NCBI GenBank assembly: GCA_937899265.1
Contig: CALBPV010000043.1
Span: 1-50,273, forward strand
Reading direction: 5' to 3'
Source of the DNA: an uncultured Bacteroidales bacterium
GTDB lineage: Bacteria; Bacteroidota; Bacteroidia; Bacteroidales; UBA3663
Length of the DNA: 50,273 nt
Of the stretch, positions 28,649 to 36,224 are shown in pieces. The notes beneath the pieces were generated by a model, which made no database searches, was not told where the DNA came from, and saw nothing but the letters and a program-made list of their open reading frames with translations. Each line of letters starts with the position of its first letter. Position 1 is the first letter of the stretch. Made by a program: the position numbers and the translations under genes.

Positions 28649-29331
28649 TTCACTTTGTCGAGCAAATCGGGACGGCGGGCTTTGGTACGCGCCAATGCCT
28701 GTTCGTACTCCCATTCCTTAATTTTACGTTCGTGACCCGACAGCAGAATCTCGGGCACTTTCCAGCCCTTGTAGTCGGCCGGACGGGTGTAGCAGGGGGC
28801 TTCGAGCAGGTCGTCCTGGAAGGAATCGGAAAGGGCACTTTGTTCGTCGCCGATGGCACCTGGCAGCACACGCACAATGGCATCGGTGATAATCGCCGCA
28901 GGCAATTCGCCGCCGGTGAGCACATAGTCGCCGATGGTGATTTCTTTGGTGATGAGATGCTCCCGGATGCGATAGTCGATGCCTTTATAATGTCCGCAGA
29001 GGATGATGAGATTCTCGCCCAGCGATAGTTCGTTGGCCATGTGTTGGTCGAATTTCTCGCCGTCGGGGGTTACAAAGATGACCTCGTCGTATCGGCGCTG
29101 TGCCTTGAGGTCGGAGATACAACGGTCGATGGGCTCGCATTGCATCACCATTCCAGCCTTGCCTCCGAAAGCATAGTCATCGACGCGATGATGTCGCTGG
29201 TCGGTGGACCAGTCACGCAAGTTGTGGACATAGATTTCCACCAACCCTTTTTCTTGGGCCCGCTTCAGGATAGACTGATTGAGCGGTCCTTCAAGAATCT
29301 CGGGCAGTACGGTGATAATATCAATTCTCAT
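28645..29331 (-). CDS. trmD: tRNA (guanine37-N1)-methyltransferase TrmD
   Basis: A 228-residue SPOUT methyltransferase that makes m1G37 from S-adenosylmethionine and prevents +1 frameshifting. The trefoil-knot motifs are clear: MRIDIITVLPE start, DDYAFGGKAGMVM, LCGHYKGIDYRI, IGDYVLTGGELPA and the C-terminal YTRPADYKGWKVPEILLSG. The start MRIDII at 29331 is preferred to an ATG 18 codons upstream. It overlaps tcdA by 4 bases. No rpsP, rimM or rplS neighbours, unlike the Proteobacterial arrangement. Confidence 0.96.
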   Translation of the reverse strand: MRIDIITVLPEILEGPLNQSILKRAQEKGLVEIYVHNLRDWSTDQRHHRVDDYAFGGKAGMVMQCEPIDRCISDLKAQRRYDEVIFVTPDGEKFDQHMANELSLGENLIILCGHYKGIDYRIREHLITKEITIGDYVLTGGELPAAIITDAIVRVLPGAIGDEQSALSDSFQDDLLEAPCYTRPADYKGWKVPEILLSGHERKIKEWEYEQALARTKARRPDLLDKVK

Positions 29332-29459
29332 GCCGCGAAGATACTGAAAAAAACTGATTTTACGCATTTCTCGGGCAAAAAACAACGCTTTCGGTGAAAA
29401 AAATTACGTTTTTATGTGAATTTTATTCCAAAAATGTGTCCTGTTTGAGAAAAAAGCAC

Positions 29460-29467
29460 TATCTTTG
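29460..29467 (+). promoter_or_regulatory. -7 element of a small transcription unit
   Basis: A perfect TATCTTTG, but the -33 position is weak (TGTG at 29435-29438 with 21 bases between). If used, transcription starts near 29474 and ends at the hairpin at 29736-29776, a transcript of about 300 bases. Confidence 0.5.
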
Positions 29468-29535
29468 CGCGTCGAAAAAGTATTCCGAAAGCTCTCCTGT
29501 CGGACTCTTCCCGAAATACCGAATGTTGTAATCTC

Positions 29536-29754
29536 ATGAATAAAGCTCATCTGACTGACGGAGGAAAAGGAAATCTCCGTAACGAGCCGAAAGCGCCCCG
29601 CGCTTCATTGCTCCCCGACGAAATAGAGTTGGAAAGGTTGAAACAAGTGTTGGAAGTGAGAAAAGAGTTGGATGGTGTTTCCGTTGAGGACATCCTCCGT
29701 GATGACAAAAAAAGAAATGTGAAGTCCTGTCTTGAAAAAAAAGACCCGTCCTGA
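29536..29754 (+). CDS. small charged protein of unknown function
   Basis: A 72-codon frame starting 60-70 bases after a -7 element. The predicted protein is polar: a Gly/Asn/Lys N terminus, then a helix LPDEIELERLKQVLEVRKELDG, then SVEDILRDDKKR. No signal peptide and no family recognised. The last codons lie inside the left arm of the terminator hairpin, so translation to the stop would disturb termination. It is isolated between the divergent trmD operon and the converging flavoprotein operon. It could be a small protein or a small RNA of about 300 bases. Confidence 0.5.
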   Translation: MNKAHLTDGGKGNLRNEPKAPRASLLPDEIELERLKQVLEVRKELDGVSVEDILRDDKKRNVKSCLEKKDPS

Positions 29755-29776
29755 TTTGCAGAGCGGATCTTTTTTT
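29736..29776 (+). terminator. bidirectional rho-independent terminator
   Basis: Arms 29736-29748 and 29764-29776 (AAAAAAAGACCCG / CGGATCTTTTTTT, 12 of 13 paired) with a 15-base loop. Both strands end in a U-tract, so it can serve the small plus-strand gene and the minus-strand flavoprotein operon. Confidence 0.82.
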
Positions 29777-29783
29777 GTGTTGT

Positions 29784-29812
29784 CCCGTCAAATTCCGCGT
29801 GGGCGGAACGGG
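29784..29812 (-). terminator. hairpin just after the flavoprotein gene
   Basis: Stem CCCGT-TCCGC / GCGGA-ACGGG with a 5-base bulge, 7 bases after the stop codon. It lacks its own U-tract and probably acts together with the hairpin at 29736-29776, or protects the 3' end. Confidence 0.5.
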
Positions 29813-29819
29813 GGGATTC

Positions 29820-30983
29820 CTATGCCAGAAGAGCATCGGCCATAGCGGCAAACTGAGCCACATCTTCGGCCTTCATTCTCGACTTGACGGTCACCACGGG
29901 TTCCACGACGGTAACGTTCTTCATCGTCTCAAGGAGGGCCTTCATGGCCTTGCCGGCTGTGGGAGCCCACGAACCGTTCTCGACGATGGCCACGCGACGG
30001 TTCTGGTAACCCTTGAGCTGGAGTTTGTGGAGGAATTCGTGCATCGGGGGGAACACATCGGCATCGTAACTCGAAGCGGCGACCACCATACGTCCGTAAC
30101 GGAAAGCATCCTCGATGGCTTCGGCCATATCGGAACGGGTAAGGTCGGTGAGCACCACCTTCTCGCCGGTCGATTCGAGCATGCCGGCCAGAAATTCGGC
30201 TGCATATTTTGTCCCGCCGTGAATGGAAGCGTAGGCAATGAACGTTCCTTCGGTTTCCACTTCGTACTTACTCCATATATTATATAAGCGGAGTGCTTCG
30301 GCCAGTTTTTCGCCTTCGAGCACGGGACCGTGAAGTGGACAGATGCGCTGGATGTCGAGCGGAGCTGTCTTCTTGAGGAGCGCCTGCACCTGCATACCGT
30401 ATTTTCCGCAGATGTTGAAATAATAGCGTCTTGCCTCGCACGCCCAATCGTCGGCATCGGCATCATAGACACCGAACTTGCCGAAAGCGTCTGCCGAGAA
30501 GAGGGTCTTGTCGAAATCGTCGTAGCTCACGATAACTTCGGGCCAATGGACCATGGCGGCCGTGAAGAAATGGAGAGTATGGGCACCGAGCTGGAGCGTG
30601 TCTCCGTCCTTGACGGTCTGAACACGGTCGGCGAAATTGACATTCTCGAAGAATTGGGACAGCATAGTCTGGGCTTTGGCCGAGCAGACAAGCTTCAGGT
30701 CGGGGTAATTGCCCAAGACCCAGGCGATGAGGGCGCTGTGGTCGGGTTCGAGATGATGTACGATGAGATAGTCGGGCACGCGGCCTTCGAGTGCCTTCTG
30801 GAGATTGCTCTTCCACTCGGCACCGCAGCGGGCATCGACGGTATCGAAAACAGCCACTTTCTGGTCAAGCAGCACGTATGAGTTGTAGCACATGCCTTCG
30901 GGCACTTTGTACTGACTCTCGAAAAGATCCAACTGGGGATCGTCTGCTCCGATATATTGGAGCGTTGCGGTAATTGCTTTCAT
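29820..30983 (-). CDS. A-type flavoprotein (FprA family)
   Basis: A 387-residue flavodiiron protein: an N-terminal metallo-beta-lactamase domain fused to a C-terminal flavodoxin. Diiron ligands are visible in HHLEPDHSA (His, Glu, Asp, His), VHWPEV, SADAFG and CPLHGPV. The flavodoxin part starts near residue 250 (TFIAYASIHGGTKYAAEFLAG) and has the Ser/Tyr-rich FMN loops. In anaerobes these enzymes reduce O2 or NO to harmless products. The start ATG at 30983 is fixed by the family N terminus; the longer frame upstream is a shadow of the pectinase gene. A rubrerythrin is encoded 4.6 kb away, which fits oxygen defence. Confidence 0.94.
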   Translation of the reverse strand: MKAITATLQYIGADDPQLDLFESQYKVPEGMCYNSYVLLDQKVAVFDTVDARCGAEWKSNLQKALEGRVPDYLIVHHLEPDHSALIAWVLGNYPDLKLVCSAKAQTMLSQFFENVNFADRVQTVKDGDTLQLGAHTLHFFTAAMVHWPEVIVSYDDFDKTLFSADAFGKFGVYDADADDWACEARRYYFNICGKYGMQVQALLKKTAPLDIQRICPLHGPVLEGEKLAEALRLYNIWSKYEVETEGTFIAYASIHGGTKYAAEFLAGMLESTGEKVVLTDLTRSDMAEAIEDAFRYGRMVVAASSYDADVFPPMHEFLHKLQLKGYQNRRVAIVENGSWAPTAGKAMKALLETMKNVTVVEPVVTVKSRMKAEDVAQFAAMADALLA

Positions 30984-31045
30984 CTTTTCTTTTTCTTTAT
31001 TTGTTTTGTTGAATGTCCGTAAAAATTGTATGTCCCTAAAAAAAA

Positions 31046-34000
31046 TCAGAGCGTCGGCTTGACAGGCACGATGGTGCCGTCTTCGTTGAATTGCAGGCGG
31101 TCGATGCAGGCTTCGCGGTTGTAGCCTGCCGACCACTCTTTGTGGGTTCCCCCGGGACGGGCGAAACGGTGATAGACGATGTACCACTCGTCGGTACCGG
31201 GCACTTGCAGGATGGCGTGGTGGCCTGTGCCGTAGATTTGCTTTGCGGGCTCCTTCGAGAGGATGACGGTCTGTTCGGCCTCGGCGGGTTTGCCGTCGCG
31301 CACCAGTTCTGTGGGCGAATCGGAGATGAGATACCTCACGCGATAATTCTTGGAGCGCGTGTCGTTCTCCGACCAGGTGAAATAATACTTTCCGTTGCGC
31401 CAGAAGACGTAGGTGCCCTCGTTGTAGCCGTAGGCTCGCCGGTCGTTGCGGGCGATGAGGAGCTGGGTCGAAACGATGCTGGTCATATCGTCGCCCAACT
31501 CGCAGCAGACCATGTTGCCGTTCCCCCAATAGAGATAATATTTGCCGGTCTGTGGGTCTTGGAACACATCGGGGTCGATGACCTGTCCGTCCTTGACTTC
31601 GGCATTGTCCTTTTCGAGCAGCGGACGACCCAAAGCGTCGGTGAAGGGGCCGGCAGGATCGTCGGCCACAGCCACGCCGATTTTGCCGTTGGCCACAAAG
31701 TAGTAGAAGTATTTGTAGGTGGCCTTCTTGCCCTTTCCGTACTTGCGTTCGATGATACAGGGTGCCCAGGCTTTTTTGTTGGCCCAAGAGATGTCGGTGC
31801 GCAGGTCGAGGATGGTTCCCTCATCGACCCACGTCTTGAGGTCGGTCGAAGAGTAGCACTTGAAGTCGTGGTTCTCCCAACCCTCACAGCCGTCGGTTGT
31901 GGGATAGAGATAGTAACGCCGGTTCTTTTCACTCCACAGAATTTCGGGGTCGGCAAAAAGTCCGTTCAGCACGGGATTGTTGACATTGGGAGCGTTGTGC
32001 AGGCGTTCGTATTCGAGGCTCCACTGTTCGAGGCGGTCGTACTCTTCCTGAGTGAGACGCATGAAGGAACCGTGCTGCGGACGATCGACGCCCTCGATGT
32101 TGCGAGGCGAATGGAAGCCGCGCATCAGGCTGTTGGCCCGGCAGATACGGTAGTTGCGCGGTTTGGAAGAATATTCGATGTAGCCGATGGTCCATGCGGT
32201 GTCGCCCTTGAGCTGGAAGGCCGAAACGCCCTCACACTTCTTGTTGCCCTCGAAATCGACATAATCGTCGGCCACAGGTTCGCCCCAGGGGCCGGTGAGG
32301 GTGGGAGCCGTAGCGGTGAAAAGTCCGGGCTGCCCGCCTTCCTTCTTTATCATCATGTGCCAGAGGCTGTCTTTGGCTATCCAGTTGATGTCGGCATCGA
32401 TGGTGGCGTAGCCCCAGTCGAAAAGAAGTCGGGGCTGGGTCACCTGCGTGAAATCCTCGGCGACATAGCTGTAGTACATGCGGTCGTAGGCTTCCTCAGT
32501 GCGGTTCCAGAGAGAATAGTACATGAAGTAGCCGCCCTTGCGTCCGTCGGGCCACAGGTAGTTGTTGTCCCAGACCACCTGGGGTGCCCAAACGCGGTTC
32601 ACGGTGGAATAATCCTTGTAGGGAGCCGGGTCGTCGGGATTGCAGAAAATCTCGCATCCCTTGCGGAAATCATAGACTTTGTGGCTCCAGTGAATCAGGT
32701 CGTCCGACTTGAGGAGCACGATGGCATAGTTGTCCCACGTGGCAGCTTTCTTGAGGCGTTTCTCGGCCTGACGGGTGGCTTCGAGGTCGGTGAGACACAT
32801 CAGGTATCCCTTCCCGTCGTGCATGCGGCAGATGTAGGCGTCGCGCGAACGTCCCTCGACTTCGGCCACAACGGCATCGGAGAAGATGGAATCGCCGTTC
32901 AGGAGGTCATGATAGTGGAAACCGTCCTTCGAGAGGGCGTAGGCCGTGTAGGCGGGTCCTGCATCGTTCATGTGGCAGTAGAGATAGTAGTCGCCCTCCT
33001 GGTAATTGCCCGGACAGACTTTGTTGTACCAGGCGGGGAAGCTGTCTATTTCGCTCTGCACGTCGTTGTCAATCCAGCGGTAGCCGTTGCGACGTTCGTG
33101 GCCGATTTGTTCGATGGCGGCACGCTTGATGCCGTCACGGTCGCAGAAGAAGGGTTCCTCCGTATCGAGGTCGTAGTAGCGGGCCCAAAGGTCGGGTGCT
33201 CCCTCGGAATACACCAGACGGTAGTCGCGCTTTCCGTCGGCGGCAGTGAAGTTCTGTCGCTTCGTGTTGTGGATGGCGTGACTCTTGAGCCAGTCTATCG
33301 CGCCGCAGACAGCACGGATGATACTGTCGTTGGGATTGGAATAATCCATCAGCAGGCGCAGAATGGCTTTGGTCTCGCCGCAGCCAGTGAGGCTAGCCAG
33401 TTCGAAAGAGCGGGCCTTGGCGGGCTTGAGGGTCACGGGATCGTGCTGCTGGCACCAGACAGTAGGTTGTCCGTTCTTCCAGACCTGTGTCTTGACGATG
33501 CAGCGGATGCCCCGCTCATAGCTGTCCTGCACACGCTCCAACTCGGCATCGGTGAGACGGAGCACATCGTAGGGAGCTTTCCCGAGGGCGATGTCGCGCA
33601 TCATCGTCAGCACGTTGACCATCGCATCGTCGTTGTAAGTGATGTTCCACGAATAGTCGGGACGACCCGAGGCGTTCTTCTTGATGGGATAATATTGGGG
33701 CCAGCCGCCGTTGTCGTATTGTGCCTCGAAAAGATAATTGAGTCCCTTCATGAAGGCCTGGCGATAGATTTTCTTGTGGGTGGCCTTGTAGAGACGCGCC
33801 AGAAAATACATCTCCTGGGTTGTGGCGTGATTGTCGATGGTGGAACCTATGCCGCTTTCCGAAGCCATCGCGGCCCGGATTTCGGCTCGTTCGGCAACTT
33901 TCTTTTCGTCGGGTTGCTGCTGCCAGTTCTGGTTCTTAGCCCATCCGCCCGAGGGGAACTGGTAGGCCAGCACGGTGTCGGCCACCTGTTTGGCCTCGCG

Positions 34001-34171
34001 GGTCTTGAACCACTCGTCCGGTCCCCTGTAGGCAAGGTCGCGGAACCTGTGGGCTGTGAAGTCCCGTCCGCCGGGACGCTGGGGTGCGGCGTTCTGTGCC
34101 GCAGCAGATGTCAAGAAGGCAAAAGCGAGCGCGGCCGAAGCCAGCAGGGAGGTGAGTTTGGGTCTTCTCAT
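31046..34171 (-). CDS. three-module pectin enzyme: PL10 pectate lyase + GH43-like + GH43
   Basis: A 1041-residue exported enzyme. Signal peptide 1-25 (LASAALAFAFLTSAAAQ). Residues of about 40-380 match family 10 pectate lyases (PSGGWAKNQ, ATTQEMYFLARLY, NGGWPQYYP, TYNDDAM). Residues of about 395-700 form a GH43-like propeller with WAPQVVWD and DADINWIAKD, similar in layout to the Bacteroides BT3655-like subgroup. Residues of about 735-1035 are a second GH43 unit with base Asp741 (FADPEI), Asp866 or Asp868 (VIDPDVF), acid Glu918 (YNEGTYVF) and GTGHHAI at 981-987. It probably cuts homogalacturonan and trims arabinan or galactan side chains. Next to a DMT membrane protein gene (9-base gap). The GH127 gene 10 kb away may act on the same plant material. 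Confidence 0.9.
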   Translation of the reverse strand: MRRPKLTSLLASAALAFAFLTSAAAQNAAPQRPGGRDFTAHRFRDLAYRGPDEWFKTREAKQVADTVLAYQFPSGGWAKNQNWQQQPDEKKVAERAEIRAAMASESGIGSTIDNHATTQEMYFLARLYKATHKKIYRQAFMKGLNYLFEAQYDNGGWPQYYPIKKNASGRPDYSWNITYNDDAMVNVLTMMRDIALGKAPYDVLRLTDAELERVQDSYERGIRCIVKTQVWKNGQPTVWCQQHDPVTLKPAKARSFELASLTGCGETKAILRLLMDYSNPNDSIIRAVCGAIDWLKSHAIHNTKRQNFTAADGKRDYRLVYSEGAPDLWARYYDLDTEEPFFCDRDGIKRAAIEQIGHERRNGYRWIDNDVQSEIDSFPAWYNKVCPGNYQEGDYYLYCHMNDAGPAYTAYALSKDGFHYHDLLNGDSIFSDAVVAEVEGRSRDAYICRMHDGKGYLMCLTDLEATRQAEKRLKKAATWDNYAIVLLKSDDLIHWSHKVYDFRKGCEIFCNPDDPAPYKDYSTVNRVWAPQVVWDNNYLWPDGRKGGYFMYYSLWNRTEEAYDRMYYSYVAEDFTQVTQPRLLFDWGYATIDADINWIAKDSLWHMMIKKEGGQPGLFTATAPTLTGPWGEPVADDYVDFEGNKKCEGVSAFQLKGDTAWTIGYIEYSSKPRNYRICRANSLMRGFHSPRNIEGVDRPQHGSFMRLTQEEYDRLEQWSLEYERLHNAPNVNNPVLNGLFADPEILWSEKNRRYYLYPTTDGCEGWENHDFKCYSSTDLKTWVDEGTILDLRTDISWANKKAWAPCIIERKYGKGKKATYKYFYYFVANGKIGVAVADDPAGPFTDALGRPLLEKDNAEVKDGQVIDPDVFQDPQTGKYYLYWGNGNMVCCELGDDMTSIVSTQLLIARNDRRAYGYNEGTYVFWRNGKYYFTWSENDTRSKNYRVRYLISDSPTELVRDGKPAEAEQTVILSKEPAKQIYGTGHHAILQVPGTDEWYIVYHRFARPGGTHKEWSAGYNREACIDRLQFNEDGTIVPVKPTL

Positions 34172-34180
34172 TGTCGTGTT

Positions 34181-34555
34181 TTATTTTAGGAAGGCGAAAA
34201 AGACGCCCAAGAGGATAAATGCGAAAGAAATATAGTGGTTCCAGTGAATGCCCTCCCCCTTGAAGAGAAGCGAGACAATCACGGTGAAAACAATCAGCGA
34301 GATGGCCTCCCTAATGACCTTCAGCTGTACCAGAGAGAACGGACCGCCGGTGATGTGCGAGCCGATGCGGTTGGCGGGAATCATGAAGAAATACTCTATC
34401 AGAGCCATTCCCCACGAGGCAAGAATCACAAGAATGAGCGGCCAGTCGGTCGTCAACTTCATCTGTTCCAGCTTGAGATTGCCGTACCAGGCAAGCGTCA
34501 TGAAGACATTGGAGCAAATCAACAACAGAATCGTTATGATACCTTTGGTTACCAC
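34181..34555 (-). CDS. DMT family membrane protein (DUF486)
   Basis: A 124-residue inner-membrane protein with four hydrophobic segments (about 5-25, 38-58, 83-103 and 108-123), matching the small drug/metabolite-transporter relatives of the DUF486 family. Motifs such as TLAWYGNLK, EYFFMIPANRIG and QLKVIREAISL are typical. Substrate unknown; no role in pectin uptake is established. It lies 9 bases before the pectinase gene and 26 after the nitrilase gene, so it is within one operon. Confidence 0.9.
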   Translation of the reverse strand: MVTKGIITILLLICSNVFMTLAWYGNLKLEQMKLTTDWPLILVILASWGMALIEYFFMIPANRIGSHITGGPFSLVQLKVIREAISLIVFTVIVSLLFKGEGIHWNHYISFAFILLGVFFAFLK

Positions 34556-34581
34556 GACATATAATATTTAGAGATTGGACA

Positions 34582-35409
34582 TCACCAGATTTGGAATGCG
34601 TCGCTGTCCTGCTGGGAGGGGAACTTCGTGCGGAAGTGGTTGAGCCACTCAAGGTCGGGTTCGAACTCGCAGGTCGAGGCAACATTGTCGTCACACCCGG
34701 CGAGGACGTGACCGTAGGGATGAATCACCTTGGAGCCGCCCGAATAGGGGCACATGGTGTCGTGCCCCACGCGGTTGACTGCGACGACATAGGTCTGATT
34801 CTCGATGGCGCGGGCGCGGATGAGCGTTTCCCAGGCGAGCTGACGCTGGACGGGCCAGTTGGCACAGCAGACGAGGACATCGTATTCGTAGGCCGGACTG
34901 ATTTCGGCGGGTCCGAGCGGCAACTGCCGTTCGTTGCCCTTGTGGTATTTGTTCCAAACAGGGAAGCGCAGGTCGTAGCAGATGCACAATCCGAACCTCA
35001 CACCTTTCCAGAGGGCCACTGTCTGTCGCCGGCCCGGAGTGTATGCCTTTCCCTCGCCGCCGGGATTGAAGAGGTGGTGTTTGTCGTATCTCCACACCCT
35101 TCCCTCGGGAGTCACGAAGAAAGCGCGGTTGTAGTTGCGCCACACTCCGTTGCTGCTTTCTTCCCTCACTGCAAAACTGCCGCAGAGAGCCGTTGCGTAG
35201 CGTTGGGCAAGCTCCAGGAGACGTGCCTCCACATCCTGACTTCGTTCCAGTTCGCCGTCGGCGGGATCGGTCACAAAACCCGTCGAACACATCTCGGGCA
35301 GGACCAGAAGGTCGCTCCCGGGATGAGCCTCCAGCTGCGCCTCTATCTGACAGTAGTTGTCCGAGGGTCGCTTCCACACCGTGTCTGACTGGAATAACGT
35401 TATCTTCAT
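34582..35409 (-). CDS. nitrilase superfamily amidase (omega-amidase-like)
   Basis: A 275-residue carbon-nitrogen hydrolase of the YafV/Nit2 type, which hydrolyses omega-amides such as alpha-ketoglutaramate. The catalytic set is Glu39 (LVLPEM), Lys110 (RYDKHHLF) and Cys144 (LCICYDLRFP). Length is normal and there is no signal peptide, so it is cytoplasmic. The start MKITLFQSD is the family start. The -7 element of its promoter ends only 7 bases before the ATG, so the transcript may carry little or no leader. First gene of the operon that continues to the pectinase and flavoprotein. Confidence 0.93.
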   Translation of the reverse strand: MKITLFQSDTVWKRPSDNYCQIEAQLEAHPGSDLLVLPEMCSTGFVTDPADGELERSQDVEARLLELAQRYATALCGSFAVREESSNGVWRNYNRAFFVTPEGRVWRYDKHHLFNPGGEGKAYTPGRRQTVALWKGVRFGLCICYDLRFPVWNKYHKGNERQLPLGPAEISPAYEYDVLVCCANWPVQRQLAWETLIRARAIENQTYVVAVNRVGHDTMCPYSGGSKVIHPYGHVLAGCDDNVASTCEFEPDLEWLNHFRTKFPSQQDSDAFQIW

Positions 35410-35416
35410 TCGGGCG

Positions 35417-35448
35417 CAAAGATACGGAAAATTTTCGAAATGACCAAA
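35417..35448 (-). promoter_or_regulatory. promoter of the nitrilase-pectinase-flavoprotein operon
   Basis: Minus strand: TTTG (35445-35448), 20 bases, TATCTTTG (35417-35424). The start is expected at about 35409-35411, on or next to the A of the nitrilase ATG at 35409. Confidence 0.82.
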
Positions 35449-35465
35449 TTTATTTGCAACTATTT

Positions 35466-35500
35466 AAAGAAAAAGGGCACGTGCCTCACGGAACATGCCC
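35466..35500 (-). terminator. terminator after the rubrerythrin gene
   Basis: On the minus strand GGGCATGT pairs with ACGTGCCC (8 pairs including one G-U, 10-base loop), followed by TTTTTCTTT. It separates rubrerythrin from the nitrilase promoter. Confidence 0.8.
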
Positions 35501-35564
35501 CCAAAATAATTTATTCAAAAGAGAAAATAACTTTTTTTCTGTTCAATAATCGCCGTCCGACGTT

Positions 35565-36119
35565 TTATTTGTCGCCGAAATAGCGGTCATAAAGCCCCTT
35601 GAATCCGGACGAGTGGCGGGCTTCGTCTTTGGCTGCCTCGTGGATGAAATCGTGGAGGGCGTCGAGATTCTGGGCTTTGGCGGCTTTGGCCATTTCGAAC
35701 TTGTTGGCGCAAGCCTGCTGTTCGGCAAACATACGCTTCTTGACGTTGTCCTTGGTCTTGCCGAGCACCTCGCCGAGCAGTTCGGCATAGTGGGCTGCAT
35801 GCTCAGCCTCTTCCAGGCCGTACTTGCGGAAAGCTGCTGCAATTTCCGGATATCCCTCGCGGTCAGCCTGACGTGCCATCGCGAGATACATGCCTACCTC
35901 GCAACATTCGCCGTTGAACTCTGCGCGGCAGAAATCGATGAATTCCTGGGGAGCGTTCTTGGCTTCGCCGGGATTGTGCACTGTGGCGTAGGTCAGACCG
36001 CCGTTGTCCTGAAGTTCAGAGAACTTCTCTTTGGGCTGTTTGCAGATAGGGCACTTTTCGGGCGGTTCGGGACCTTCGTGTATGTACCCGCATACGGTAC
36101 AAATCCATTTTTTGTTCAT
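35565..36119 (-). CDS. rubrerythrin with N-terminal rubredoxin
   Basis: A 184-residue 'reverse' rubrerythrin, a peroxide reductase of anaerobes. The N-terminal rubredoxin has Cys7, Cys10, Cys23 and Cys26 (CTVCGYIH, CPICKQ). The four-helix diiron domain follows, with GECCEVGM, EEAEHAAHY, EQQACANKF and DEARHSSGF holding the Glu/His ligands. The domain order is opposite to that of classic rubrerythrin. It lies 105 bases after nrdD, past a hairpin; no promoter of its own was found. Confidence 0.95.
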   Translation of the reverse strand: MNKKWICTVCGYIHEGPEPPEKCPICKQPKEKFSELQDNGGLTYATVHNPGEAKNAPQEFIDFCRAEFNGECCEVGMYLAMARQADREGYPEIAAAFRKYGLEEAEHAAHYAELLGEVLGKTKDNVKKRMFAEQQACANKFEMAKAAKAQNLDALHDFIHEAAKDEARHSSGFKGLYDRYFGDK

Positions 36120-36174
36120 AGAGTTAGGAGTTTAGTTGTTAATGAATAGAAGATGATTGTTTATAGAATAAACG

Positions 36175-36209
36175 TTCGGAAGGGGCAAAAAGTTCATTCG
36201 CCCCCCGAA
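36175..36209 (-). terminator. hairpin terminator after nrdD
   Basis: Minus strand TTCGG-GGGGC pairs with GCCCC-TT-CCGAA (10 pairs, 2-base bulge). The tract that follows is CGTTTATTC, so termination may be partial and allow rubrerythrin expression. Confidence 0.6.
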
Positions 36210-36224
36210 GTTTAAGATTTTTTA

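Noticed and set aside
29329..29363. Possible trmD promoter at CGAAGATA (29336-29343)
   Set aside because: The -7 element has one mismatch and no TTTG lies at the right distance.
30984..31787. Long N-terminal extension of the flavoprotein
   Set aside because: It is the out-of-frame shadow of the pectinase gene; the family starts at 30983.
31091..34189. A 1032-codon open frame antisense to the whole pectinase gene
   Set aside because: It exists because the real gene rarely uses TTA, CTA or TCA codons. The antisense protein has no signal peptide, domain or promoter. Similar long shadows cover nrdD (36234-38459) and the TonB receptor (44076-46031).
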